Origin: Halichondria panicea
Taxonomy: Eukaryota; Porifera; Demospongiae; Suberitida; Halichondriidae
Length of the DNA: 64,000 nucleotides
Direction: 5' to 3'
Assembly: GCF_963675165.1 (NCBI RefSeq)
Contig: NC_087385.1
Span: forward strand, 966,001-1,030,000
Positions 23,567 through 35,243 of this stretch are shown here, in pieces. Numbering within the stretch: position 1 is the first letter of the stretch; the number at the start of each line of letters is the position of its first letter. Made by a program: the position numbers and the translations under genes. Under the pieces are notes generated by a model. It saw only the letters and a list, made by a program, of their open reading frames with translations, did not search any database and had not been told where the DNA came from.

Positions 23567-24841
23567 ATGAACACGGACAATGATAAACCGTTAAAGCCCA
23601 AGAATTTCTGCTCCAGAAAGAAACTGTTTGTGTTTTGCATTGTTACCTTGATAACTCTGTTTGCCTCAACAAGTCTATTTCTTAGCCATCCTAGGACCCA
23701 CACTGGCAAGAATGAAGCTTTGCCACACCATTATATTGGATTCAAAGACCTCACTCCATATCCGACAGACAGTTCACTGACCCCCTGCGAAGACAAAGAT
23801 CGGAATAAACGCACATACGATTTACTAGGTAATGATACACTTATTGTTATCCATATTCAAAAAACGGGTGGATCCGATTTCCTTCGACATGTTGTAACAG
23901 TTAGGAAAAACGGCACGATTTTGTGTGACCTTCCTGAATACATTTTGCTTCGAGTCCAGAAAAGATTAAGTCTACCGAAAGGAAAGCAGAGAATTTTTTG
24001 TCCGAAACGAAAATCAGATGCAAATACTACACAATGGTTGCTATCAGAGAAGACAGTTGGCTGGAAATGCGGTGTGCATCCGACCTTTTCAGAGTATCAT
24101 AACTGTATACAAGACCTCGATGTTGGGGAAGGGAGTGAGTACAGTCAGTACCACTTCATGACCATTTTGAGACACCCTGTGTTACGATTTCTGAGCGAAT
24201 TTGAACATGTTTCTAGAGGAGCTCATTGGTCAGCGATAAAAAAATGTGGTGGGAAAAAAGTAACTGATTCAGAAATGCCACCTTGCTATCCACGATTTTA
24301 CGAGGGTGAATCGTGGCCTAAACTGACACTGAATGATTACCTTGCCTGCAAGAGCAATTGGGCCAAGAACAGACAAGTCATGTGGTTGGCTGAACTGGAG
24401 ACGGCCGGTTGCTACAATCCGAATTTTGAAAATCGAGACGCATTACTACTAGCAAGTGCAAAGTGTAATCTGGAGAAATTATCATTTTTTGGACTCACAG
24501 AATATCAAAAAGAAACTGCTTTTATGTTTGAGAAAGTTTTCAATGTGACATTTTCAGTGCCCCCGGAACAGTATGATATGACTTTTCTACACAGCGCCCC
24601 CATTCTGCGTGATATTTGGAAAGAAAGTGATCTCTACGAAAGGATCGTGGCTGTTAATGATCTAGACATGCAACTATACGAGCATGCACTCAGACTGTTT
24701 GCGAGACGTGCCAAGACATTTGGACTTAATACGGACATCCAAAAAGTTGACGAAAGTGTGAGAGAAATTCACAACTTTAACATTAATATGACAGCCAAGA
24801 AATTCACCAAAGGAATTTTTGATATATCAGAACATACATGA
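23567..24841 (+). CDS. Heparan-sulfate 6-O-sulfotransferase, intronless
   Basis: Single uninterrupted frame of 424 codons from the first ATG at 23567. It is a type II Golgi protein: a short cytosolic tail, a membrane anchor (LFVFCIVTLITLFAS, about residues 22-41), then a luminal sulfotransferase domain. The 5'-phosphosulfate loop of PAPS binding is visible as IHIQKTGGSDFLRH, the 3'-phosphate motif as ILRHPVLRFLSEFEHV. Family-specific blocks WKCGVHPTFSEYHNC, NRQVMWLAELETAGCYN, FFGLTEYQKET and NDLDMQLYEHA follow. The enzyme moves sulfate from PAPS to the 6-O position of glucosamine in heparan sulfate. Lack of introns among intron-rich neighbours suggests an old retrocopy or intron loss. The stop lies 57 bp from the convergent TMEM18 stop. 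Confidence 0.93.
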   Translation: MNTDNDKPLKPKNFCSRKKLFVFCIVTLITLFASTSLFLSHPRTHTGKNEALPHHYIGFKDLTPYPTDSSLTPCEDKDRNKRTYDLLGNDTLIVIHIQKTGGSDFLRHVVTVRKNGTILCDLPEYILLRVQKRLSLPKGKQRIFCPKRKSDANTTQWLLSEKTVGWKCGVHPTFSEYHNCIQDLDVGEGSEYSQYHFMTILRHPVLRFLSEFEHVSRGAHWSAIKKCGGKKVTDSEMPPCYPRFYEGESWPKLTLNDYLACKSNWAKNRQVMWLAELETAGCYNPNFENRDALLLASAKCNLEKLSFFGLTEYQKETAFMFEKVFNVTFSVPPEQYDMTFLHSAPILRDIWKESDLYERIVAVNDLDMQLYEHALRLFARRAKTFGLNTDIQKVDESVREIHNFNINMTAKKFTKGIFDISEHT

Positions 24842-24898
24842 TGATCGATCACCATTATTCATTCTTGTTCATATTATTTTATATTCTGCACATTTCAA

Positions 24899-26043
24899 TC
24901 ATTTTATTTTTTTTTGCTTGTCCCTATCATCACTCTGCTTGGCTTTTCTCCGAGCTTTCATAACCCCAACTTTGATCATTGTATCCCAAACATTGTACAA
25001 CCAGCACACCTGTTGATTTTCATGGTGGGGGGAAAATTGCATGAAGGTGTGTGGGGTTAGGGTTAGGGTTAGCTACCACAATGCATGGCATAAGATTGGC
25101 TGTACGTACGTGTGCATGGCATGTGGTAGATATAAATGATTAAAACAGCATGCACGGGATTACATTAATTAGCGTTGGTGTATATAAAAGGTATAAGTAT
25201 ACATACACACAATGTGAGTTAACTTACTATTATGATGGAACAGTTGAAGAGTAAGGGTACTGCATACACAGTGATGATGAAAAGTCCTTCAGAGTCGAAA
25301 TATTGTTGTCGGGCGAACTTCCTGCAAGAAAACGTGCAAAGATCAGCTAGGGTTTCTTTTAGGATTTTACACAAGTGCTGGTGAAAATGTGCGCTCCAAA
25401 TATCAAGCGGGTGATCGACAGGTGCAAGTAGGAATCCAAGCGGGTGACAGAACATTTCAAGAGGAAAAATCACCTGCACTAAAAATGCAAGTGACTCACA
25501 CTAAAAGAAGCCCCTGGGAGATACCCCACCGTAGACGTGCACTTATGCTTGTAATGAGTGCATGATGTCATAATTACAAGGTTAGTGCACATACTGGTGA
25601 TTCTTAGCAGCAAATTCGTTTACAGATTCTGTTGCTACACACAGAACACCTGAGAGAGAGAGACAGGATTGATCAAGTTACCATAAAGGTTGTTTTGAAT
25701 ACAGCTAGCTCGATCAAGCACGACGGATATCATGCACACGACAGTAATCGCTGCAATTCTGATAAAATGTTTATGAAATTCTACACACTAAACTGTTAAA
25801 AATTGGACCCAGAGGAAAATTAACGTACCGAGAATTGCTAGTATAGAAGCTTGGCCGTAGATATGTCTTCGGAGTAAAATAATTGCTAAAAAAGTGCATA
25901 CATGAAATCCGAGTAAGCACAACAGCCAAGGCTCTGTCCAATCAACCTGTGATAAAAGAGGTTTAAGTATTGTGTGTTGTGTGGAAACATTACAGTACCC
26001 TTACCCCATACCAAAGCTCTTTGATAAAGCTCAACTCTGACAT
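24899..26043 (-). CDS. TMEM18: TMEM18, small nuclear-envelope membrane protein
   Basis: Five small exons: 26043-26005, 25946-25829, 25649-25595, 25321-25228, 25009-24899; 138 codons, very near the usual length of about 140. The family signature DWTEPWLL opens exon 2 after a 13-residue start. A span with HVCTFLAIILL, the middle motif VNEFAAKNHQ, QQYFDSEGLFI, a second hydrophobic span (VPLLFNCSIIIV) and a highly basic end (ARRKAKQSDDRDKQKK) complete it. TMEM18 sits in the inner nuclear membrane and its basic tail binds chromatin in vertebrates, where the gene is linked to body mass. It is divergent from the MTSS1-like gene, 288 bp away. Confidence 0.93.
25057..25074 (+). repeat. Short telomere-like TTAGGG run
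   Basis: About three TTAGGG-type units in a TMEM18 intron. A similar CCCTAA run lies at about 17390-17412 and two units near 39442. They are too short to be telomeres and sit between ordinary exons. Confidence 0.6.
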
Positions 26044-26331
26044 GCTTGTCACGCCGGAAGTAAGACAACTCGCAATGTGGCTATACGGACATGCCTCGCA
26101 CAGATTACGGAAATGCATGTGGAAAGGTAAACATATTAAATCTTGGCCATGTTGCAAATTGTGCAGAATTTACAGATAGCATAGCTAGAGCTGGTAGCTC
26201 ATCAGCGAGACAAGTTGCAGGTTTTAGTCTATAATTATTGTGATCATATCTGATCTACTTCTCTACTTCTTCTCTACTGTGGAGTCTGATTGATCATTAA
26301 CCTCAAGAATTTCAGCAGAGAGGCTCTAGAG

Positions 26332-27169
26332 ATGTCTGAAGACCAGATAACAGTGGGCTCTTTAGGAGAGACCTTCAGAGACATTCTATCACATATGAAG
26401 GTAACTATATTTAACTAGTACATCATGTCAGTGCATATTTGCCATCAAGTAGCTATAGAAATCTGAACTACTGTAAATACATGTCCGACACACCACACAC
26501 ATACCTCGATCTCACGTATGTGATCGTATGTGATAGTTGTAACATATTCGATTGCTCTAGGCCTTGGATACGCTGTTGTTGTAGCAGGTGTTTTGTGCAC
26601 CAATATAAATGCACTATATTGCAAGTAAAATATAGCCAGCTGCAAGAATCCGTGTCAGTCCCACCCCTCCGATACATAGCCTGACAGCTGTACTGTTTCT
26701 CCCATTTTGCAGGGGAGCATACCGGTTTGGGAGGAATTTCTGGCGAGAGGGGTCAAGTTCCACAAGCAGTTAGAGTAAGTTGACTCTATCACGCTGCTAG
26801 CTGTATACTCAGAAACCTGTATTTACTCTAGGCTGGTTATCAGTTCTGCATTTCTGATTATCGTTATAATTATCACCAGCCGCAAATCAGCTCTGTGTAT
26901 ATTACGTGCCAGTGTGATAGAGTAAATATTTATGAAGCTGAACCTTAGTTATGAGACACACCACTGTATCCTTTCATTTGTTTCCAGCTTGTAACTGTTC
27001 ATTAAAGGTGTGTATGAGTGATATAATGTCCAATTTTCAGAAGAAGTTTATTTACCAGTACTATGGAATTTAATTCTGAACAGATCATATCAGGTTTCTC
27101 TATGCACACATGCATTCTGTATCCGAGCAACTCTTGTCCAACTTAAAATATACAATTTTAAGTTCAAGT

Positions 27170-27214
<45 letters not shown>

Positions 27215-28837
27215 TGTGTGTGTGTTGATAGCATTTGTTGTTGAACAGTGTAATCAGTTTTCACTCCATTTTAGCTAGCCCTGGAATCTACTCACTCTCC
27301 TTTTGTGCCTCAGAGTATACAAATTGTCCTGTCCTTTTGTTCAACTCAATACTAACAAAGCAACCCAAAAAAGGGTTCCTCCCTCACAACTCTCACAACC
27401 CACGCTCCTCACAACTCTCACAACTCTCACAACTCACACTCATCACACTCACACACACACCCCACACTCATCACACACACAGGCAAACGGTGGTGGCTTT
27501 TCACAGTTTTCTCGAGGGGCTTAGTAAGGTGTCTGATGTCGCGTGTAGAGCTAAAGGTAAATTCATATTATACTTGTGAGATAGAAGCAGACAGAATACA
27601 CACCTAGTTACAATGTAGTTGTTGTCAAGGCCAGTCTCCATTGTACAGCTGTTGTGGCATTAGCTCCAATTGTTCAATGCAGACACAACTTGTGTTAGGC
27701 TAAATAAAGTACTTAGAGTCTTCTACAATTAATTAATTAAGGGATACGTTTTGTGTGGGTGCTATCATTTTGTCTCAATGGTTTTAGGAGGCACACGTAC
27801 ATTTTGTCTATCTTAGCAGGTGCTGAAAATGTTTGTCTTTGTATTGATATCCAGGAGGTACGAATGACGTGGGAGCTGGTCTCACTAGTCTGGTCAACTG
27901 GCACAAAGGGCAAGAAATGAAAATGAAAGATCTCAACTCGTGAGTGCATGTGAATTTGATGCAATATAACTAGACATAATAAGTATAATATCTTTCCCTA
28001 TTTCTTCCACTATCCCACTCTTTCCTGGACCATTAATTCCCTGTATATACAGTAGCTAGCTGTAGTCTTTCTTACTTTTTGTTTCACCTACACAGCCCTT
28101 TGCCTTTTCAAAATAGTTGATGCGATAGTTTGCATCGATCATTTTACGGACAGCTCTGTTTTGAGGCCACTCAGTACTGTCCCTCCATTAGCTAGACCAC
28201 CCCCTGTCTGTTCTAGCTCAATAGCTCTGCTGTAGTTATGGTGTGTACTTGCAATGTGGAAGTCAGCATTGTATAGGTTTCTGCAGGGGGGGGTTGATTG
28301 GTCAAGTAGCACTGAACTAGATCTGTATAAGAATTCAAACACAATTTATGAACACACCCGCAATCAGATCGGTATATATAGGTATTGATTTTCGCGCACA
28401 ATGCAACTATGAAAGTAATATATTGAGGACATTAGTGTTGAATTCTTCTATAGCTATCCAGTGCCTGGCTTTAGCATAAGCTATAGGTGATTAATGTACA
28501 TGTAGTTCTGAGATGACTTTAATTACTGAACATCAACTTTGTTCATCTGTTTTTGTTGACAGGGCTCAGCCTAAGAGAAACATTGTGGGTGTTACATGTC
28601 AACATCTGTTATCTGTTCTTATAATCTCAACAATTTCGTACATTCATAGTTATTGTGGCAATTATGTGGAGTGTGTTTTGAATGGGCCTCAATCTTGTTG
28701 GGTCTGTGTAGAGCCAAGTGTGTGGGTTGGTGCTCCTCTGTGATGTGGCTGTATGCATGGTTAGCACTTCATGGTAGCCCTACAAGAAACAATGAAGTAC
28801 TGTGCAGCGTCACTAACCACTGTAATAGCATCCTCCC

Positions 28838-28889
<52 letters not shown>

Positions 28890-30190
28890 ACACACACACA
28901 CACACGCACACGCACACACACACACACACACACCACAGTGCTTTACTTACAAAGATGCTGGCCCCTCTTCAGTCGAGAATTGAGCAGTGGAAGAAGACAA
29001 CTGCACTCATGGACAAAGAGCATGATAAAGGTAGAGCCCACAATAACCAGCAGCTTGTCAGATTCCTTAGTCGCTGAATGCTTGTACATGCAGTAATTGC
29101 ATCCTTTGAGCAGTTAGTTTTGCACACTTACTTGCACACTTACTCAACTGTTGAGCTCACCTTTCACTGTGTGTGTGAAATGCCCACACTCTCTACGCCT
29201 GGTGAAGTGGAGCATGTGTTTGTGTACATACATACTGTTATTGTAATCACCCTGTACTTCAGTCACCCTCGATATGTAGCCTATTAATAGCTTTCTAAAA
29301 CTACATTAATTGTGACAAGCCAGTGAATCATGTGAGCTACCTCTGTTATTAGTGGCAGCTATTATTTCCAGCTGTACTGTTTTTCACTGGCAGTAGTTTA
29401 ATTAACATGATTTGAAGCATCTTAAATCAACGCATGGATTTATCTATAACATCCTCCAATGAGTTGTTTGTTGTACTTACCTCACTGTGTATTTTCACTT
29501 TAGTCAAATCCCAATACATGAATATTACCGCCAGCTACTAGATATGATACGTACAATTCCTTGGATATTACATGCCAGCCAATTCCTTCCCATAGCAACT
29601 ATCAGGTATTATAATATTTTATCAGCTAGCTCATACTGTCCTGGAATGTACACACCTTGTCTGACAAATATTAAAAGTTTGTTGAATGTGTCTTACGTAT
29701 GTTGTACTGTCTAAGGAATTATTTAGGGGATTGTGTTTTCCCAGTGAAGCTATTAAGTAAACAGCTATCTGTGAAATTATTCTGCTGGTATTAATTGTCA
29801 CAGGGAAGTTTTATAATTATTGTGTGTTGTATACAATTACATTGCAATTTTTCATGTTTTCTGTACATGATGCCAAGTGTCGTGCAAATAACACCTCTTC
29901 ATACATCCTGTGTTCTGTTTGCATAGTGCATGACTGTGTGTGTGTGTTTACAGTGCATATAGAGACTGGAGGTCCTTTTATTTGAATTTCGTGTTATTGG
30001 ACGTACGTAAGAGTGATATAGTATTACCTCTAACTGTGTTGAAGCTCTGGAATGGGATGCTATTGGCTTCTGTAATGATGAGCTTGTCCTGATTCTAACG
30101 CAATAAGAGAAAGTGTGTAATCAATAAAACGGAAACTTGAAGCACTCGTAAACACTTAGGTATTTGTACACGCATGCACACTCACACACA

Positions 30191-30234
<44 letters not shown>

Positions 30235-32328
30235 ACACACACACACACAGAGGTCCACAAGGCGGTGAAGGAGATCAAGGAAGCCTCTAAAGCAGCTGCC
30301 AAGACACAGAAAAGCCTGGAGGGAAAGCTAAAAAAAGGTTAGTCCCATACCTACCTAGCCATTAATTACCGATATGCACTCTACCTCTTATGGAGCTGAA
30401 CTTTTTACCTAAAGCTTTCAGCCCATGTAGAGGGTGGCTTGTGTGGGTAGTGCTTGTACAGTGCATTAGCTTGTCTAGCTTGTCTGCCTTGTTAGCCCTA
30501 ACCGAGTTTGTAGCTATTTTACTGACTCCATTTGCAAACATCCTTTATATTGTGTTTGCTCTTAGCTCATGCATACTTTGGCAATGCCATCACATTTCAA
30601 CCTATAGCTAACCTTTACAGCTCTATAGTGTACTTATATATATCCTTTCCAGGAAATTATGTATGTACTCAAGCCCAAACTTGTATTTTGAACTTCCTCA
30701 TTATGTTTGAATGTGTGTCCTCAGGAAGTTTTGGCACTGGTTGTCACAAAATTGGGTCAAATATGCACCGGCATGTTAGGAAGTGTAGTCTATCATTGTG
30801 GTAACCATGTCTCCTTGTGTGTGCTTCAGATAAGACTGAGAAGGCAACTCTCCTCAAGAAACAGCTGGACAGGCAACGACTGGTGCGTGAGACAAACACA
30901 ATTGACCCCGGTCCCCTTGATAATTAAATAATTTCTAGGCTGTACGTACATGCAGTGTGTGTGTGTATGGGTTACTACTGCATGGTGGAAATAATGGGGG
31001 TCGTACTGGTAGTCTAAATATATCATATTTTGTATTCCCAGAGTGTGATGAGTGTGAGTTACAGTTAGACAATCCAACCTCCCCTGTGCCTTTGAAGCAC
31101 TACAGTGGAAGTATTAACTGTATTGACGGATTTATTTGTCTCCCACATAATTCTTCACATAGCATTTAGATTTGTAGCTAGATACACTGCATCCACACAC
31201 CCCTCCCGGCCCTCACACACTCACCCCTCACACAACCCACACCCCTCACCCTTCACACTACCCACCCTCACCCCTCACAGGAACGAGAGCGCCTCCTTCG
31301 CGAGACAGAGGAGCGTGAGAAGCAACAGCTGAACAACGCCATGCTTGAGGAGAGAACCTGGTATTGTGGGTTTGTGGCTGCCTACAGTAAGAGCCTCGAG
31401 ATAGAGTCCAGTATGTACACTGAAGTGGACAGACTCAACACTTCACTGCAAGACTTGGAGGCAGCCATCACACAACCTACAGAGCTGCCTGACATTGCTA
31501 AGGAGTTTATTGAGGTACGCTTGAGTGCAGCTACATGTACTAGCAGTGTTTACCACACCTGGGGCTGATTAGGGGACCCTGCAGATATCGACCTATTATT
31601 TCATATGCGTGTGTGTGCACCTGAATATCACTGTTATGAACAGGTGCCCCTGACTATAATTGAGTGTTTATTTTTTTTCAGATTAATGGCAACCAGATTT
31701 AATGTTTTAGCTATCGTTACATACTGTATGTGTGTCAGCCCTGAATATCATCACTATAGTTATGGACATGCAGGTGTCACTGGCTATTTTCATAATTTTA
31801 GTTGCTGATGGACCTATGTAGCACTTGTGATCCATGCAGCCAGTACTCTTAGTTGTTGAATTAATGGTATGCACAGTCATGATTTCCTCAATTTGATTCC
31901 AGGAATTCGAATTTTAGTGGAATCTGAGCAATGTCTAAACAAAAATATTATGGGTCCGAATAAAATTGCAATATGTAGATATAATTATTTGTCGATATGC
32001 ACTGCATGACTGTGAGGCCATGACGATGTAATGACTAATCGTTGCCATGTGTTCGCACAAACAATGGGTTTGCATTGTGCATGTCATGTTTCCTTTGATG
32101 TGGTTTGCAGCCCTATAGTGTGTTGTGTGTTTGTAGTACTTATAATTATAAAGTGCTTCACAGAATGAGGAATGACAAGTTTGTGCTTGTGCAATAATCA
32201 TTTTGGGATTTGCTTTCAATTTGGAACACTGTTGTCGAAACATTTATCACCTGTCATTAAAATTCAACCTTTGAACTCGACACCGTACTTGCCAGTATTC
32301 GACTATACTATATTTATTACCCCCCCTC

Positions 32329-32389
<61 letters not shown>

Positions 32390-34648
32390 CTGGAAGATCC
32401 CATCGTCATCCTCGGACACACACAAGCACTATCACCATATTCATGGCCAGGGCTCAGTGGCATCACTAAACTCCGCCCACTCTCACACCTCTATCTCGTC
32501 GGCAGGTTCCCACGAGATCTCCACTCCCGTGGGCGGGATGGCCTCATCTGTTGGATTATCGGCCACGCCTCCCAATTCGAGTATTGGATCGTCCATGGCA
32601 CCTCCGCCTCCTGGACCACCCCCTCCTATGGGGGGTTCGCAGTTCCCACCCCCTCCACCTGGACCACCCCCACCAATGGTTCCCGGAGCTCCGCCCCCTC
32701 CACCAGGACCACCAGGTGGACAGTTCCCGCCCCCTCCACCAGGACCACCAGGTGGACAATTCCCGCCCCCTCCACCAGGACCACCAGGTGGACAATTCCC
32801 GCCCCCTCCACCAGGACCACCAGGTGGACAATTCCCACCCCCTCCACTAGGACCACCAGGTGGACAGTTCCCGCCCCTTCCACCGGGACCACCCCCACCT
32901 CCAATGGCACCTGGAGCTCCATCTTATTCGTCAGGTTACCCAGGCTCAATGTATCCACCTCCTCCACCGGGACCTCCCCCAATGGGTACTTACACAATCA
33001 TGTAGTTGTATAATCAATCTGGCTCTAAATTATTGCTTCATGTTTGTAATTATGAGCTTATGGGTTAGAAAGTTTCCCTGTAATCTTATACAATTACCTA
33101 TATTGCTAGAAGCGATTGTGCATCATTCTTCTGTGTCATTGAATACCTAACTGATTCCATGCTGCCGTAGCTATGCAGGTACTGTACTCTTAGTAGAGTG
33201 GTCACTCTTGCTTCACTGCTATAATTATGTCTATTGCTGGTGTGCGATAAATATAATTATTCCTTTTATATATCATAGAACAAAATAATGATCACTGTAT
33301 AGTTTGTATAAAGTATCAGTTAGCCAGTTGTACATGTTACTATTATTTATTAATTTTGGTCTCCCTCCAGGCGGTTACCCCGGACAACTGCCTCCTCCCC
33401 CTCCCGCCAACTTCCCTCCTACCACATCAGAGTACGCCCACATCACACAAAGACCTTTGCCCCCTGTTCCCGGCTACGATATGGACTGCATGGCACCCCC
33501 TTACAATCGCACGAGCATCGTCTCCGTTTCCCCGTCAGAAATGAGTCTAGCGTCACATCAGAGCTCAGAGTCGTCTCGCTCTTTATCACCTCCCATCGGC
33601 CCTAGCTACAGTCCTGGACAAAGCCGGGTACATCTTGACTCAGTGAGGGAGGCAGATCCAGGGAATGATCTGCAGGCTGCCCTCATGAACAGACTCAAGC
33701 AACGGAAGCTCTCCACTGAAACTTGTGAGTGTTGTGTTATTATATACAGTACATGTTGCATGTGTGTTCTGGCATATACATGTACGTGTGCATAGCTTTC
33801 GTTTAGTGAGCCGTTTAGGGAATAATTGTATAATAGCCTTTAATTGGAATGGCCGGGAATGAACATATGCTCTGTGTGATGAGGGGTCCCTAACGACTAC
33901 TAAATTTAGAAGTTATATATGTCCCCTCCAAAAACAGGCTTTGAAGTAGAGGCTCAATTTAAAGCATTGAGAGTGTTGAGAGTAAAGCTTCTCATCTTGT
34001 ATGTACTGATGTGTAAGCATGAGAAGTGTATTTTCATGCATGTGAGAGTATTAATTATTTGTGACTTTTGTTCTATAGCTGGGATGATTGCCACCCTTCC
34101 CCGTAATCATGCCCCCAACCCCTCCCCCATGATGATGAGGGGAGGACCCCCCGTGTCTCATCGCCCCCCACGAGGTCCAGGGAGGGGACCAGTCAGGAGT
34201 GCCTCCGTCAACATTCACACACATGGTACGCGACCTACTCTACTACGTACCCTACTCTTGCTTTGAGACCATGTGTAGTCATGACAAGCAGCTTATCAAC
34301 ACTGACATGACTGTGTTTTGTATGCTCTATACTATAGTTAAAGCTCATAATTCCCTATTGAAGAGTGCAGTGCATAGATTATGGTCCACGTTTGTAGGCT
34401 GTTGTCGTATTGTGCTGATACATTGTATTATGACTTGACCTTTCACCCCTCCAGGATCGTACAATGATCGGGTATCTCCCCTCCTCTATAACAACAGTCC
34501 GAGTCAACCGGCCCATCACGTCTTCAACCAAAACCACACCCAACAAGGCGAGGCCGGTAGTGACTCAGATCATGAAGAAGAATCCGCTTTTGCCAAAGCT
34601 CTTAGGCTGAAAAGACTTAAGAAAACTGTTTCAGTGGATGGCTATTAG
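26332..34648 (+). CDS. MTSS1 (MIM)-like I-BAR protein with proline-rich and WH2-like segments
   Basis: Twelve exons: 26332-26400, 26713-26774, 27483-27556, 27855-27939, 28939-29030, 30251-30337, 30830-30882, 31281-31514, 32388-32985, 33371-33724, 34079-34225, 34455-34648; 682 codons. Residues 1-252 form an IMD/I-BAR helix bundle: SFLEGLSKVSDVA, GGTNDVGAGL, RIEQWKKTTALMDKEHDK, a Lys-rich helix, then MLEERTWYCGFV. After it come NWKIPSSSSDT and a Ser/His stretch, as after the IMD in MTSS1. A long polyproline region includes a 12-residue repeat. Two WH2-like segments follow: LQAALMNRLKQRK at the end of exon 10, and AFAKALRLKRLKKT at the very C-terminus, where MTSS1 carries its actin-binding WH2. 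Such proteins bend the plasma membrane outward and bind actin. BAIAP2-like is less likely because no SH3 is seen. Confidence 0.85.
27165..27226 (+). repeat. GT microsatellite in an MTSS1-like gene intron
   Basis: Nearly pure (GT)n of about 55 bp. On the gene strand most other microsatellites of this gene are (CA)n and lie just before acceptors. Confidence 0.9.
28844..28938 (+). repeat. CA microsatellite forming the acceptor tract of MTSS1-like exon 5
   Basis: (CA)n with a few CG interruptions ends in CACCACAG directly before exon 5. The same arrangement precedes exon 6 (30182-30250) and exon 9 (32331-32387). Confidence 0.9.
32690..32885 (+). repeat. 36-bp coding repeat, GGQFPPPPPGPP units
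   Basis: Five tandem 36-bp units inside MTSS1-like exon 9, each coding 12 residues of the type GGQFPPPPPGPP. The last two units vary (PLGPP, PLPPG). The frame is kept, so copy number can change without breaking the protein. The units offer repeated poly-Pro ligands for SH3, WW or profilin. Confidence 0.95.
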
Positions 34649-35243
34649 GATGATATGTATAGTTATATTAATGGATGTACTCTGAAAGGTTATAGATACA
34701 CACAATAACTGCATATAATGCTTAATTAATTATATTATTATAAATAATTAATATCTGATTGTGTAGAAGATTATTTAACAAAGTGTGAGTGTTTTTGTGA
34801 TTACATACGTATAAAGCTGTTTGTGTGTTTTGTATAATTTATATGTTTATATGCTGCACCATAATAATAATAATAATTCATCAATTAATTACGTTATCTT
34901 TATTGAATTTTGTATTCAAAAGTCAAATCAAAATTGAGCATGTACAACAAGACCGCACTGACTACATATATACAGCAGAAAACAAAATGAGCTACAAATG
35001 CAACACATGTACAGTGAAATTGAACAAAATAGAGTCAATTGAGACTAACTACTAATATAAAGTATCCCCCAGCTGGCTTCTTATTGCGGAGGTCTTTTCT
35101 TGCCCCTGTGTGTGTGTGCGTGTGTGTGTGCGTGTGTGTGCGTGTGTGTGTGCGTGTGTGTGTGCGAGGGGGAGGGGTTGGTTAAATCATGCATGTATGT
35201 GCTAATAGAAATTAAGTAAGTGCGGTAGTTAGATTTTAATTGA
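34649..35243. other. Convergent gap MTSS1-like / PLC-gamma
   Basis: AT-rich 3' flank, then a (GT)n tract with GC interruptions at about 35108-35164. No gene recognised; the short plus frame at 34825-35055 resembles nothing. Confidence 0.6.

Noticed and set aside
25057-25074. Telomere or fusion point
   Set aside because: Only about three TTAGGG units inside a TMEM18 intron with normal exons on both sides.
28653-29096. 147-codon plus frame with a long His/Thr run
   Set aside because: Reads through a CA microsatellite; the true exon 28939-29030 uses another frame that matches the I-BAR domain.
32690-32885. Collagen-like domain
   Set aside because: The units are PPPPPGPP without a strict Gly at every third position, and follow an I-BAR domain.
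32556-32997. Minus-strand Trp- or Val-rich frames
   Set aside because: Antisense of the polyproline coding repeat.
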